Shown in pieces: positions 1 through 8,985 of a stretch of DNA of 64,000 nucleotides (position 1 is its first letter; every line of letters starts with the position of its first letter). The DNA is from CAYQUO01 sp964420835 (GTDB taxonomy: Bacteria > Chloroflexota > Anaerolineae > Anaerolineales > Anaerolineaceae): assembly GCA_964420835.1 (NCBI GenBank), contig CAYQUO010000018.1:1-64000 (forward strand), written 5' to 3'. The notes under the pieces are model-generated. The model was not told the DNA's origin and made no database searches. It worked only from the letters and a program-made list of their open reading frames with translations. The position numbers were made by a program, and so were the translations under genes.

Positions 1-44
1 ATGGCTGATCATCTCTCTCTTTTACCAGTTCTATGGATTTTTGA

Positions 45-731
45 TACAGTAACAAAGGCGTTTACCATCACAACATCGCCTATGGCGAGGGGGACATCAC
101 GCTGGATATCGACACCTCCGGCTTCTTGGAGGCCATCCCCACCTCACCCGGGCTGGACTGGCCGCCCGAGCTGGAAGGCGTGGTGCCCAGGCCCGGGCGC
201 TGCCCGGTCGAATCGGCGGCACCGGATTCCCGTGGCGGCTACAACATCACCTGCCGGCCTGCGGATGAGACGGTGGCGGGCGATTATGGCCAGGCGCTGC
301 TTGCTGGTGGCTTCCAGCCGAAGAAGTCGGCCACGTACACCGGGCCCGGCGAGAAGTATGCCCGGGAGGACCTGGAGATCCTCGTCGAGCAAACCTCCAC
401 CTACCTGATGCACATCCGCATCTTGAGGCCAGACCTGTCGAACACCACCTGGCCTTCGAACCTTTCCGGCATCCTGCCTCAGCCTGAGGGATGCCGGGTG
501 ACGAACGTCCTAGAAGGCGGCGGGCCCTATCCCCTGGTCAGTGTCTCCTGTGAAGGCGGCCGGACGGTGCAGGATTACATGGCCCTCCTGGTATCGAACG
601 GATTCGTCGAGACCAGCCGAATGGAAACGCCGGAAGGCGACCGCGACTCTGCCCGCCTCGAAAAGGCGCCGCTGAAGGTCCAGTTGATGATCAGTTCAAG
701 CACGGAATTCATGGTACAGGTTTCCATGTGA
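45..731 (+). pseudogene. Broken 5' end of a tandem-repeat protein of unknown function
   Basis: The reading frame is open from base 45, just after an in-frame TGA (42-44), to the stop at 729-731, but has no ATG; the first usable start is a TTG at 126. The protein holds two visible copies of a domain of about 90 residues: each begins W-P, continues G-(V/I)-(L/V)-P-x-P, has a Y-x-x-x-L-x-x-x-G-F helix in the middle and ends in a hydrophobic strand. Residues read between 45 and 126 resemble the end of a third, earlier copy, which suggests that the gene once extended further upstream and has been cut by a frameshift or stop near base 45. I do not recognise the family. It could instead be a short TTG-started gene. 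The right-hand limit is firm, the left is not. Confidence 0.5.
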
Positions 732-887
732 CGATGCAGGAGCCGGATGCCGGTCTCCGGTTCGTGGCCAAACAAGGTTGATTGATGCTGGTGCCGTCAG
801 GTAGTGAACATTCTCCCTGGGGGAATGGTTCGGCAAATCCTGCCGGCCTGCGTGGCGGGACCCCGGGAGAATTCGTGCTGCCGGGAG

Positions 888-916
888 TTGAATTTCTTAT
901 TAAATCGCTATATGAT
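888..916 (+). promoter_or_regulatory. Orphan promoter-like sequence pointing into the 3' end of the reductase gene
   Basis: TTGAAT (888-893), a 17-base spacer and TATGAT (911-916) lie in an AT-rich patch with no plus-strand gene downstream. If active, it would make RNA antisense to the reductase and cfa genes. Confidence 0.35.
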
Positions 917-1015
917 GTTCATAATCGATTAATCCAGTATGGCTCATCGTCCGATTTCGTCAGGCGTCACCGGTTTGCAACCACAATCTCTCACCCCTGG
1001 GTTTTCCCTGCCGGC

Positions 1016-1966
1016 TTATCTCCTGAGGCCCAGCAGCGAGGGGAACGAATAGCGCGGGATGCCCCGGATGGAGTAGGGCGTTCCGTTCAGCATGGTTTCG
1101 GCCGCCCGCAGCCCGCTTTCGATGGCCGGGCCGATGCCCTCGCCCATGTCCAGCGTGGCCAGGCCGATCGAATCGCCGGCGAGCAGGGCGTTGCCGTTGC
1201 GCAGCGCCCCGGCCGCCCGGCGCAGGAAATAACTGTGTCCGGAGGGCTTCCAATCCCGCCCGCCTGCCAGGCCTTGGCGCTCCAGTTTTTCCAGAAGCCG
1301 GCCCCAGTGCTCCTTGAGCGGCCGGCCCCGGGACTTCAATTGGGCGGCGCTGCCGCCGATGCCCACGTTCAGCCACCCGCCGGCCTTGGGGACGTACCAG
1401 GCGTAGCCCGGCAGGCCGTCCTCGAGGAACCACAACCGGCAACGGTCGTCCGGCGCCTGGTACCGGAACTCCTCCTCCATGGCAACGATCAGGCCAGCCT
1501 CGCCGGGCGGGGAGGCCGGGTCGAAGAGCGCCCGGCGCACCGGGCAGTGCGTCCCGCCGGCGCCGACCAGCCAGCGGGCCGAGTATGCGCCATCGACAAT
1601 GTAGCGCCCGCCGGCCTGCTCGATCTTCTGCACGGTGTGCACCCTGAAATCAACCGCCGCCCGCTGCAGCAGCCATTGGTCAAACTCCAGGCGCCGGATG
1701 GCGTACTGCTCCGTTCGCAGGTGGAATTTGATCCCCTTAATGGAAATGTCAAACGAAGTGAAGCGGGTCAGCCCGTGGGGGTAATCTTCCGCTTCCAGGT
1801 TCAGCGCCCGCAGCACCCGCGGGGTGATCCAGCCGGCGCAGGGCTTTGGGCGCGGGAAGGGCTGGCGGTCCAGCAGGATGCAGCCCAGCGGTCCGCCCTG
1901 CAGCCGCCCGGCGCAGGCCGAGCCGGCCGGCCCGGCCCCCACGATCAGCACATCGGTCTCGATCAT
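1016..1966 (-). CDS. FAD-dependent oxidoreductase, geranylgeranyl-reductase family
   Basis: The 316-residue protein opens with a Rossmann FAD-binding motif, GAGPAG at residues 10-15. A second flavin motif near the C-terminus (AGDSIG at about 263-268) is followed by the G-E-G-I-G-P-A-I-x-S-G segment that is typical of this family. Members saturate isoprenoid chains of lipids or chlorophyll, or act on other hydrophobic substrates. The gene starts 6 bases after cfa on the same strand, so the two are almost certainly co-transcribed and the enzyme probably acts on membrane lipids. The C-terminus is shorter than in many relatives. The substrate is not predictable; halogenase or hydroxylase relatives share the fold. 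Confidence 0.82.
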   Translation of the reverse strand: MIETDVLIVGAGPAGSACAGRLQGGPLGCILLDRQPFPRPKPCAGWITPRVLRALNLEAEDYPHGLTRFTSFDISIKGIKFHLRTEQYAIRRLEFDQWLLQRAAVDFRVHTVQKIEQAGGRYIVDGAYSARWLVGAGGTHCPVRRALFDPASPPGEAGLIVAMEEEFRYQAPDDRCRLWFLEDGLPGYAWYVPKAGGWLNVGIGGSAAQLKSRGRPLKEHWGRLLEKLERQGLAGGRDWKPSGHSYFLRRAAGALRNGNALLAGDSIGLATLDMGEGIGPAIESGLRAAETMLNGTPYSIRGIPRYSFPSLLGLRR

Positions 1967-1972
1967 CCGGGT

Positions 1973-3088
1973 TCAACTCATGCGGCAATCCGGCTGCGGT
2001 GTGCCCTCGCGGGTGAAGACGATCTGCCACAGTTGCTGGCTGCGCGAGCGGAAGGCCCCCGCGCTGGTCAGCAGGTAATAGCGCCACATGCGGTAAAAAC
2101 GGTCGTCGTACAGCGGCTTCAAATCCGGCCAGGCCTTCTCAAAGTTGGCGTGCCAGGCCATCAGCGTGTTGTCATAATACGGGCCGAAGTTGTGCCAGTC
2201 TTCCATCACGAAGCGGTGCTCCAGCGCCGCCCCCAGCCGGGCGATCGAGGGCAGCATGCCGTTGGGGAAGATGTACTTGTCGGTCCAGGGCTCGCCGGTG
2301 TTGGTGGTCTGGTTGCCGCCGATGGTGTGGATGAAGCCGATCCCTCCGGGCTTCAGGCAGCGGTCGACCATGTCCATGTAGGAATGGTAGTTCTTCGCCC
2401 CGACGTGCTCCATGATGCCGGCGGAGATGACCGCATCGAACTGTCCCTGCACCTCGCGGTAATCCTGCAGCCGCAGTTCAACCGGCAGCCCTTTGCACAT
2501 CTCCATCCCCAGGGCCACCTGCTCCCGGGAGACCGTCACCCCCAGGACCGAGACGCCGTACTTTTCGGCGGCGTATTTGGCGAAGGCGCCCCAGCCGCAG
2601 CCCGGCTCCAGCACGCGCATGCCGGGTTTCAGGCCGATCTTCCTGCAGACCAGGTCCAATTTGGCCTCCTGGGCTTCATCGAGCGTTTTGGCCTTCTTCC
2701 AGTAACCGCAGGTGTAGTTCATGCGTTTGTCGAGCATGGCCTTGTAGAGCTGGTTGCCCAGGTCGTAGTGTTTTTCTCCGACCTCGTAGGCCCGCCCCGA
2801 GGACTGCCGGTTCACCAGGCGGGCGCGCAGCACTTGGAAGGCCATGCGGGCGTTGTTGCGAACCTTGTCGTCCAGGTGCGCCTTGAGCACCCGGTTGATG
2901 AACTCGTCGATGGAATCGCAATCCCACCAGCCATCCATGTAGGATTCGCCCAGGCCAAGCGAGCCTTCCCTCAATACCCGGTCATAGAAGTGGGCATTGT
3001 GCACATGGATGTCCCAGGGGTCACTGCCGTTCACTTCAATGTCGGCCAGCGAGAGCAGATCCCGGATCGTGATCTCCGATGTTTTCAT
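1973..3088 (-). CDS. cfa: Cyclopropane-fatty-acyl-phospholipid synthase family methyltransferase
   Basis: A 371-residue SAM-dependent enzyme that adds a methylene (or methyl) group to double bonds of phospholipid acyl chains at the membrane surface. Seen: the HYDLGN motif (107-112), the MNYTCGYW motif (123-130) with its conserved cysteine, the SAM-binding motif VLEPGCGWG (159-167), and the C-terminal aromatic Y-Y-L-L region. Length is close to the roughly 380 residues of E. coli Cfa. The start has a strong AAGGAGG site a few bases upstream. It is the first gene of a two-gene unit with the flavin reductase. Methyltransferases of this family paired with a reductase can make branched (10-methyl) chains instead of cyclopropanes, so the exact product is open. 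Confidence 0.92.
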   Translation of the reverse strand: MKTSEITIRDLLSLADIEVNGSDPWDIHVHNAHFYDRVLREGSLGLGESYMDGWWDCDSIDEFINRVLKAHLDDKVRNNARMAFQVLRARLVNRQSSGRAYEVGEKHYDLGNQLYKAMLDKRMNYTCGYWKKAKTLDEAQEAKLDLVCRKIGLKPGMRVLEPGCGWGAFAKYAAEKYGVSVLGVTVSREQVALGMEMCKGLPVELRLQDYREVQGQFDAVISAGIMEHVGAKNYHSYMDMVDRCLKPGGIGFIHTIGGNQTTNTGEPWTDKYIFPNGMLPSIARLGAALEHRFVMEDWHNFGPYYDNTLMAWHANFEKAWPDLKPLYDDRFYRMWRYYLLTSAGAFRSRSQQLWQIVFTREGTPQPDCRMS

Positions 3089-3155
3089 GGTTAACCTCCT
3101 TAAGGGCTTTTCTTGTTTGAGATAACCCTCCCGTCAAGAAAAAGGTTCAACACAG

Positions 3156-3164
3156 ATGATAGCA
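3156..3164 (-). promoter_or_regulatory. Extended -10 promoter of cfa
   Basis: On the minus strand TGC-TATCAT forms an extended -10 element about 70 bases upstream of the cfa start. No good -35 is seen. Confidence 0.45.
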
Positions 3165-3243
3165 TAAAAAACCGTACGGTCCGCCTACCCCCGGCGGGGC
3201 GGGCAACCTGGGTTTGCAATGTGTTCAGCATGGATCGCGCTTG

Positions 3244-3252
3244 TGCTATGAT
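3244..3252 (+). promoter_or_regulatory. Extended -10 promoter of the small membrane gene
   Basis: TGC-TATGAT is an extended -10 element 43 bases upstream of the start codon at 3296; the -35 region (TTCAGC, 3224-3229) is weak. Confidence 0.45.
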
Positions 3253-3295
3253 AATACAATCAAGTGAATCCATACAAAACAGGGAGAACAGGCAT

Positions 3296-3571
3296 ATGAC
3301 CAGGCGCTTTTGGAATATCGTCTTCATCGTTGTTGGGGGGCTCCCGTTGGTGCTCATTGGGATGCACTACCTGTTCTTGTTGATCGATCAGGGTCCGCTG
3401 ATGCCGGGGCTGCTGGATTGGACGCTGATGCTGGCCGGCCTGGTGATGGTCGTCCTCGGCTTCGGGCTGTTGCGCAAGGGCAGCCGGGCAGACCGGGCAG
3501 CCGGGGTTGCCGCCTTCATTCTCCTGGTTTTGATCGTGGGCTGGTCCGAATTCAGGATCGTTTTTCCCTGA
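3296..3571 (+). CDS. Small integral membrane protein, unknown function
   Basis: A 91-residue protein with three hydrophobic segments (about 5-30, 43-60 and 70-86) and little else; probably an inner-membrane protein. The ATG at 3296 was chosen over longer in-frame possibilities because an AGGGAG sequence lies about ten bases upstream and the extended -10 promoter at 3244-3252 would place the transcript start just before it. It is transcribed divergently from cfa. No family recognised. Confidence 0.65.
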   Translation: MTRRFWNIVFIVVGGLPLVLIGMHYLFLLIDQGPLMPGLLDWTLMLAGLVMVVLGFGLLRKGSRADRAAGVAAFILLVLIVGWSEFRIVFP

Positions 3572-3596
3572 ATCGTACGGGCGTCTTACCTACCCC

Positions 3597-3630
3597 GGGT
3601 TGTTCCCCCTGCCAACGGCCGGAACAACCC
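3597..3630. terminator. Hairpin between convergent genes
   Basis: A perfect 10-bp stem, GGGTTGTTCC (3597-3606) with GGAACAACCC (3621-3630), sits between two convergent genes. No clear T-run follows on either strand, so efficient intrinsic termination is uncertain. Confidence 0.45.
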
Positions 3631-3661
3631 CGCCTGGCCACCGGGGGGCATTCAAAACTCC

Positions 3662-5473
3662 TTAATCCACTTCCAGGGGCACGAGTTTGCTGCCCATGAT
3701 GTCGACCAGCCCCTTGTCGGATATCTTCAGGTAGGGCATTCCGCCCACCCCGCCGGCAAACCCCAAGGTCATCAGGGGCGCCGGCAGGGCGCAGCCAAGG
3801 TCACGCACGGCTTCGTTCATCTTTTCCACCAGGGGGACCACTTCCTCGTACGGTTTGTCAGACATCACCCCCGCCACCGGCAGGGCAAGTTCGGCCAGCA
3901 CCCGCCCCTGTTTGCAGACCACGATCCCGCCCTGCAGTGCCACGATCCGGTTCGCCGCCTGCGCCATGTCGCCGGTGTTATCCCCAATTAGGATGATCTG
4001 GTTGATGTCCGGTGCGATGCAAGAGGCCACCGCCCCTCCCCGGATGCCAAACCCCCTGGTGAAGCCCAGGCCAATGTTGGGGCTCCTGGTTTTGCCGTGC
4101 CGTTCGATCATGGCAATGCGAATGACATCCCTCCCGGGGTCCGCCGGGAGTTCGATCCTCCCGTCCACCACCGGAAGGGTCTCGATCTCCTCGTAACAAA
4201 AGGTCGGGTCTGCCAGCACCCGGATCGCCCGCACCCGCACCGAACCGCTCTTCTTCGTCCGGCAGATGAAATCCCCTTCCGTCAATCTTCGTCCCACGTG
4301 TACGGTGCGCCGGATGCGTGGCGGGTACTTTGGGGGGCGGATCTCCTGGCACAGTTTCCCATCCACCGCCACCAGTTCCCCGTTGGCGATCACCTTGTGC
4401 GCCCTGAAGTCCTCCAGGTCCTGCACCAGGAGGATGTCTGCGATCATGCCCGGGGCAATGCCCCCCACCCGCTGGTCCAGCCGCAGGTATTCGGCGGCGT
4501 TCAACGATCCCATTTGAACCGCCGTAACGGGGTCAACCCCGGCTTTGATGGCCTCGCGCACCATGTAGTCGATGCTCCCTGTCTGCAGCACGTCGTTGAT
4601 GTCCTTGTCGTCAACGCAAAAGCACACCCGCCGCGGGCTCACCTTGTGCCTGGTGATGGCCTGGATGGTTTCCTGCAGGTTGCAAAAACCGGAGCCCTCA
4701 CGAATGACCAGCCACATGCCGTTGCGGATGCGGTTGATGGCCTCAACAGCGTTGACGGCTTCGTGGTCCGCCCGCACGCCGCTTGCGGCGTAGGCAGCCA
4801 GCTGGAACTCGTCGAAGCCCGCACCGCTGCCATCCACCTGCTTGCGCCTGGCCAGCGCCTGGCGGATGGCGTTGTGAATATGGGCATCGCCGCCCAGCAC
4901 CTCGGCCAGGTAAACCACCTCGCCGAGCGTTGCCACCTGGTCCATTGCCAGCAACTCATCCAGGTCCTGCAGGCTGAACTCGTGACCGGGGGTTGCCAGC
5001 CGGGATGTGATGGAAGGCACACCGGAGGCCGCGGCGGCAAATACCTTGAGCGGCGTGCGGTTAACCTCCTCCAGGAAAAAGCGGATGCCATCCTTGCCCA
5101 GGATGTTTCCTGTCCACAGCGTCTCCCAAAGGATGGTTGTGTTGCCCCGCACCAGCGCGCTGCGGGCGAACTGGGTCGGCGAGACCATGCTGGCTTCAAT
5201 GTGAACATGGGCGTCGATCAGGCCCGGGGCAAGGTACATGCCCGCAGCATCGATGACCCTGGTTTTCCTTCCAAAGGTCCGGCTGACGTCGCCCACCAGG
5301 GCGATCCGCTCGCCTTTCAACGCCACGTCCGCCGGGCGGATCGAACCGCTGAACACATCCACTAGTTGTCCCCCCCGGATGACCAGGTCCGCCGGCTCCT
5401 GGCCGAGGGCGGTTCTAACCAGCTCTTCAGCGGGGGTTCGGGGTGTTATGGCGAAATTGGTGTTCCTGTTCAT
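3662..5473 (-). CDS. ade: Adenine deaminase
   Basis: The 603-residue protein belongs to the amidohydrolase superfamily and deaminates adenine to hypoxanthine in purine salvage. Seen: an N-terminal beta-sandwich segment, the metal-binding GLIDAHVHIE motif, a later DHEAV segment with conserved His, the CVDD motif with a metal-ligand Asp, and the C-terminal domain typical of bacterial Ade proteins (GFAGGVGGMPYLKISDKG). Length fits the family (about 580-600). The frame is open 21 codons further to 5536, but the Met at 5473 gives the usual length and avoids a non-conserved head. It is a single gene, convergent with the small membrane gene. It may feed nucleobase turnover together with the nucleoside phosphorylase at 44 kb. 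Confidence 0.93.
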   Translation of the reverse strand: MNRNTNFAITPRTPAEELVRTALGQEPADLVIRGGQLVDVFSGSIRPADVALKGERIALVGDVSRTFGRKTRVIDAAGMYLAPGLIDAHVHIEASMVSPTQFARSALVRGNTTILWETLWTGNILGKDGIRFFLEEVNRTPLKVFAAAASGVPSITSRLATPGHEFSLQDLDELLAMDQVATLGEVVYLAEVLGGDAHIHNAIRQALARRKQVDGSGAGFDEFQLAAYAASGVRADHEAVNAVEAINRIRNGMWLVIREGSGFCNLQETIQAITRHKVSPRRVCFCVDDKDINDVLQTGSIDYMVREAIKAGVDPVTAVQMGSLNAAEYLRLDQRVGGIAPGMIADILLVQDLEDFRAHKVIANGELVAVDGKLCQEIRPPKYPPRIRRTVHVGRRLTEGDFICRTKKSGSVRVRAIRVLADPTFCYEEIETLPVVDGRIELPADPGRDVIRIAMIERHGKTRSPNIGLGFTRGFGIRGGAVASCIAPDINQIILIGDNTGDMAQAANRIVALQGGIVVCKQGRVLAELALPVAGVMSDKPYEEVVPLVEKMNEAVRDLGCALPAPLMTLGFAGGVGGMPYLKISDKGLVDIMGSKLVPLEVD

Positions 5474-5725
5474 TGGGCTGCCTTTCATGGTCATGTGGTT
5501 TGTTGTTTCTTCCTTATAAGCGGCCTGGTTAAGCATTGGAAAGCATTGGGCACAGGCGCCTGGCGCTGCCGGGTGGAAAAAATCCCTTGCCTGGGTTGCC
5601 GGGTCGAGGGCTGGCAGCCATTAATGAAATTTCCAAACCAGGCTGCTCTTCGAAAACAAGGCCCGGGCAGGGTTTTACGCCACCCGGAAAAGGAGGAAAA
5701 AACTTTGTGGCCCGGCTGGCGGGTT

Positions 5726-7189
5726 TTAGATGACGCTGGCGGCCACCTGCTCGCCGAAGGCCAGCAGCGCCTTCACCAGCCGCGGAGATCGCCCCTCGGC
5801 GTACACCCTTAGCGCCGGTTCGGTCCCGCTCGGCCGGATCAGCAGCCAGGAATCGTCCTCCAGCAGGTACTTCACCCCATCCAGGTTGTTCACCGCGGTC
5901 ACCTTTTTGCCTCCCAGTTTCGCCGGGGCTTCGTTGACCAGCCTCTCGGTCATGGCGGCTTTGGCCACCGGGTGTTTCAATCGCAGGTCGGTGCGCTCGT
6001 AGTGCGCCGGCCCCACGTCCGCCAGCAGGTCCTCCACCAGGCGGCTCAGTGTCTTCCCGGAGCGGGCGATGATCTCCACCAGCAGCAGGCCCATCAGCAC
6101 ACCGTCGCCCTCCGGGATGTGCCCTTTAAAGGAGATGCCCCCGGATTCCTCGCCGCCGATGAGCACGTCTCCGTTCATCATGTGGTCGGCAATGTGATTA
6201 AAGCCCACCGGCGTCTCGTGCACGGTCAGCCCGTAGCGGGCTGCCAGCCGGTCGATCATGCGGGTGGTGGAAACGGTGCGCACCACCGAGCCGCTCCAGC
6301 CGCGCTGCTCCACCAGGTAGCGCAGCGCCAGGGCCATGATCTTGTGCGGGTCAACAAAGTTCCCCCGCTCATCCATCGCCCCAATGCGGTCGGCGTCGCC
6401 GTCGGTGGCCAGGCCCAGGTTGCCCAGCCCGGTGCTGATGGCCCCGGCCAGCGCCCCCAGGTAGCGGCTGATCGGTTCCGGGTGAATGCCGCCAAAACCG
6501 GGGTTCATTTCCCCGCGGATCTCATGCACCTCCACGCCGGTGCCCTGCAGCAGCCCGCGGATCACACCCCTCCCCGAGCCATACATGGAATCCACCACCA
6601 CCCGCAGGTCGCGCCCCTCGGCGATGGCGTCGAAGTCGATCAGCGTGCGCAGGTGGTTCCCGTATTCCAGGACCGGGTTGAAGCGCCGCACCAGGTTAAG
6701 TTGGCGTGCCTGTTCCAGGTCCATCAGGTTCGGGCCCCTGCCGCGCTCCTCGTTCGTGTTCAGGTACACCTCCACCTGGTGGCATTGTTCCGGCAGCGAT
6801 GAGCCGCCATAGGCCGATTTGACCTTGACGCCGTTGTACCGCGGCGCATTGTGCGACGCGGTGATCATCACCCCGGCTTTGGCCTTCATTTGTTTAACGG
6901 AGTACGAGATCACCGGTGTGGGAACATCCGCCTGGCTGAGGTACACGGTGTAACCATTGGCGGCCAGCACGCGCGCCACCTCCTTGGCAAAACGGTCGGA
7001 AAGGAAGCGGGTGTCGTAGCCGACCACCATGGTGCGGCATTCAGCGGTTGCCTCCTCGGCGCAGCCGTTACTCCAGGATTCCGAGGCGACCGCATCGGCG
7101 ATCGCCTGGGCTACCAGTCGCAGGTTGTTGAAGGTGAAGGTGTCCGAGATGACGGCTCTCCACCCATCGGTTCCAAAATTGATGCTCAT
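5726..7189 (-). CDS. Phosphoglucomutase/phosphomannomutase family protein
   Basis: A 487-residue alpha-D-phosphohexomutase that moves phosphate between the 1 and 6 positions of hexose phosphates. All four signature loops are visible: phosphoserine loop TASHN (110-114, Ser112), metal loop DGDADR (263-268), sugar loop GGEESGG (345-351) and the phosphate-binding RPSGTEP loop near 457. The N-terminal FGTDGWR segment is also standard. A GGAG sequence lies about eight bases before the ATG. The gene stands between adenine deaminase and the DUF389-like gene on the same strand. Whether glucose, mannose or glucosamine phosphate is preferred cannot be read from the sequence. Confidence 0.92.
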   Translation of the reverse strand: MSINFGTDGWRAVISDTFTFNNLRLVAQAIADAVASESWSNGCAEEATAECRTMVVGYDTRFLSDRFAKEVARVLAANGYTVYLSQADVPTPVISYSVKQMKAKAGVMITASHNAPRYNGVKVKSAYGGSSLPEQCHQVEVYLNTNEERGRGPNLMDLEQARQLNLVRRFNPVLEYGNHLRTLIDFDAIAEGRDLRVVVDSMYGSGRGVIRGLLQGTGVEVHEIRGEMNPGFGGIHPEPISRYLGALAGAISTGLGNLGLATDGDADRIGAMDERGNFVDPHKIMALALRYLVEQRGWSGSVVRTVSTTRMIDRLAARYGLTVHETPVGFNHIADHMMNGDVLIGGEESGGISFKGHIPEGDGVLMGLLLVEIIARSGKTLSRLVEDLLADVGPAHYERTDLRLKHPVAKAAMTERLVNEAPAKLGGKKVTAVNNLDGVKYLLEDDSWLLIRPSGTEPALRVYAEGRSPRLVKALLAFGEQVAASVI

Positions 7190-7229
7190 TCATGTTCTCC
7201 AGGGAAGAAAGTGGGATGCCTGCCCGCGG

Positions 7230-8417
7230 TTAACCGCCGGGTCGGGGTGTGGCTGTGGTGAGCAGTGAACGGAGGATCCAACCCTCCTCGCCGGTTTCCA
7301 CGCGCACCATCACCCAGGCAAATCCCTCGGCTGTGCGGGTTTCGGGCAGGATCTCCACCAGCATTCCGTTCAGCAGGCTCTTGACGATGGGGGCGTTAAA
7401 GGCCGGTTTTTCGCGCACTACCGCTCCTCCGCCCTCGCTTGAACTGATGCGGGCATAGATGGGGGTGGGTTCCGGGCTCACTGTCAGTGTGGCGGTGCGG
7501 GTCGGCACGAGCGTACGGGTGGGTGTTGGTGTGGCCGGCAGGGGGCTGGGCGTATTGCTGGCGGTTGGGCTTTTGCTGGGCGTTGCGGTCAGCGTGGGCG
7601 GTCCCATGGGTAGGGCCATGCGGGTCTGCAGGGCGGTGCCCAGCCCCGTCCCGCCGATGACGGCCACGGCTGCCAGCAGGGCCAGCGTTGTCGTCAGGGT
7701 GTAGCCGAAGGCGTTCAGCGGCCGGAAATGCATCAGCGCCAGGAGGATCGTGCCGGTGATGGCGGCCACTGCCAGGTAAATGGCGAAGACCAGCAGCCCA
7801 TCCGGCCACAGGCCGGGCCTGCCACTGGCCAGGCCGTAGCCGGCAACCCCCAGTGGCAGCAGCAACCCGTATGCCAGGGCGGCGCTGGCCACCATGGGCT
7901 TCTGTTTTGGGGACCGGACAAGCAGGTACACCGCCAGAACATCACCGCCTGCCAGCAGAATCAGGTTGGGGACGGAAAGGTGAGCCATGCGCAGGGCCAT
8001 CTCGTAGGGCAGGTCCGGCCAGAAAAGCCGTGCCAGCAGGCCGGCCAGCATGCCGGCCAGGAAGGTGATCGCCCCGCCCATGAAAAGGCCGCCGGTTGTC
8101 CGCAGGAAAAACTGCACCGATCCGACAATGGCCGCCAGGGACAGGCCGACCACCGGGGCCATGAAGGGCGCCACCAGCACGGCCAGCAGGTAGAATGCCG
8201 GGGCGTCAAACAGCAGGGCGGCCACCAGTGCCAGCCCAGAGAGAAAAATGAAGATATAGAAGTCCAGGGAGGGTACGATCCGGCGGGCCAGTTCTTCAAT
8301 GATTAAAGCCCGGTCGCCGGCATCGCCCGGGTAGACCATGCGCTGCCTCCGGCGCCGGCGTGCGGGCGGCAGGGATTGCTCTTGGCGGGGGATGTTTTCA
8401 CTGGTTGGCAGGTTCAT
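7230..8417 (-). CDS. Membrane protein with DUF389-like region, Thr/Pro linker and SH3-type domain
   Basis: A 395-residue protein. After a basic, Arg-rich N-terminus there are about seven to eight hydrophobic segments (residues 50-270) resembling DUF389-type membrane proteins. A Thr/Pro/Ser-rich spacer (about 275-320) and a C-terminal SH3-like domain (about 322-390) follow. The linker and SH3 part probably sit outside the cell and bind wall or surface material; this is inferred from the domain type. The ATG overlaps the stop of the HAD gene by four bases (ATGA, 8414-8417), so translation is coupled. No enzymatic function can be assigned. Confidence 0.75.
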   Translation of the reverse strand: MNLPTSENIPRQEQSLPPARRRRRQRMVYPGDAGDRALIIEELARRIVPSLDFYIFIFLSGLALVAALLFDAPAFYLLAVLVAPFMAPVVGLSLAAIVGSVQFFLRTTGGLFMGGAITFLAGMLAGLLARLFWPDLPYEMALRMAHLSVPNLILLAGGDVLAVYLLVRSPKQKPMVASAALAYGLLLPLGVAGYGLASGRPGLWPDGLLVFAIYLAVAAITGTILLALMHFRPLNAFGYTLTTTLALLAAVAVIGGTGLGTALQTRMALPMGPPTLTATPSKSPTASNTPSPLPATPTPTRTLVPTRTATLTVSPEPTPIYARISSSEGGGAVVREKPAFNAPIVKSLLNGMLVEILPETRTAEGFAWVMVRVETGEEGWILRSLLTTATPRPGG

Positions 8418-8884
8418 CGTCTCAGGGTGGCGATCAATCGTTTGGGTTTGTCCAGCAGGTCAAAGGCGCTCAGGATGTCCGGGACCAGAATATCGGCGGC
8501 TGCCAGGCAGGTCATCGCCGTGCCCTCCGGTGAAGCCACGCAAATGCCCACCCTGGCTGCCTTCAGCATGCGGGCATCGTTGGCGCCCTGCCCGATTGCG
8601 GCGGTTCGCAAGGCACCCCGCTTGCGGATGAAGGCTTCCTTTTGTTCGCCTTCCCTGCCGGGCATCAGCAGGGCCACTGGCAGGTCCAGGCTGCGTGCAG
8701 TTTCAGCCGCCCGGCCGTGCGTGTCCGCAGAGAGGATGTGGATCAGCAGGCGATCCTGCAGCGCCTTCAGTCTTTCCTTGACCCCCGGGACAAGTTCGCC
8801 GTCAACCACGAGCGTTCCGTTCAGGTCGCAAACCAGGTGTTCCAGCCGGATTGGTCTTCGTCCCGGGATGTCAAATTCGATCAT
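8414..8884 (-). CDS. Small HAD-superfamily hydrolase (soluble P-type-ATPase-like)
   Basis: A 156-residue protein with a HAD nucleophile motif DLNGTL (residues 20-25), a mid-protein LSADTHG segment and the late motif GQGANDARML that binds Mg. It resembles the small stand-alone P-domain-like HAD proteins (COG4087 type), whose substrate is unknown. The frame is open to 8968, but the ATG at 8884 is preferred: the first 28 residues of the longer form are not conserved-looking, and a TATAAT box lies only six bases upstream of this ATG, which would give a leaderless transcript. It overlaps the next gene by ATGA. Confidence 0.75.
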   Translation of the reverse strand: MIEFDIPGRRPIRLEHLVCDLNGTLVVDGELVPGVKERLKALQDRLLIHILSADTHGRAAETARSLDLPVALLMPGREGEQKEAFIRKRGALRTAAIGQGANDARMLKAARVGICVASPEGTAMTCLAAADILVPDILSAFDLLDKPKRLIATLRR

Positions 8885-8890
8885 AATCGT

Positions 8891-8896
8891 ATTATA
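8891..8896 (-). promoter_or_regulatory. TATAAT box giving a leaderless transcript of the HAD gene
   Basis: The minus strand reads TATAAT at 8896-8891, and the start codon begins at 8884, so transcription would start at or next to the A of the ATG. Confidence 0.45.
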
Positions 8897-8985
8897 CAGC
8901 AGAGAAGGGCGGTGAACCATGCACACCAGGCCGCTGCGTGTGCCCGGGTTTTGGCGGGTGGCGTCCACTTCCTTTCAGGTTGTTT

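Noticed and set aside
1..408. 135-codon frame beginning at base 1
   Set aside because: It is in a different frame from the repeat-containing protein and has no protein-like pattern.
782..3094. 770-codon open frame opposite cfa and the reductase
   Set aside because: It is the antisense shadow of two well-supported genes; its composition has no domain pattern and arises from GC-rich codon use.
7440..7600. Short tandem repeats or CRISPR-like array
   Set aside because: The pattern is the codon repeat of a Thr/Pro-rich protein linker; units are irregular and in frame.
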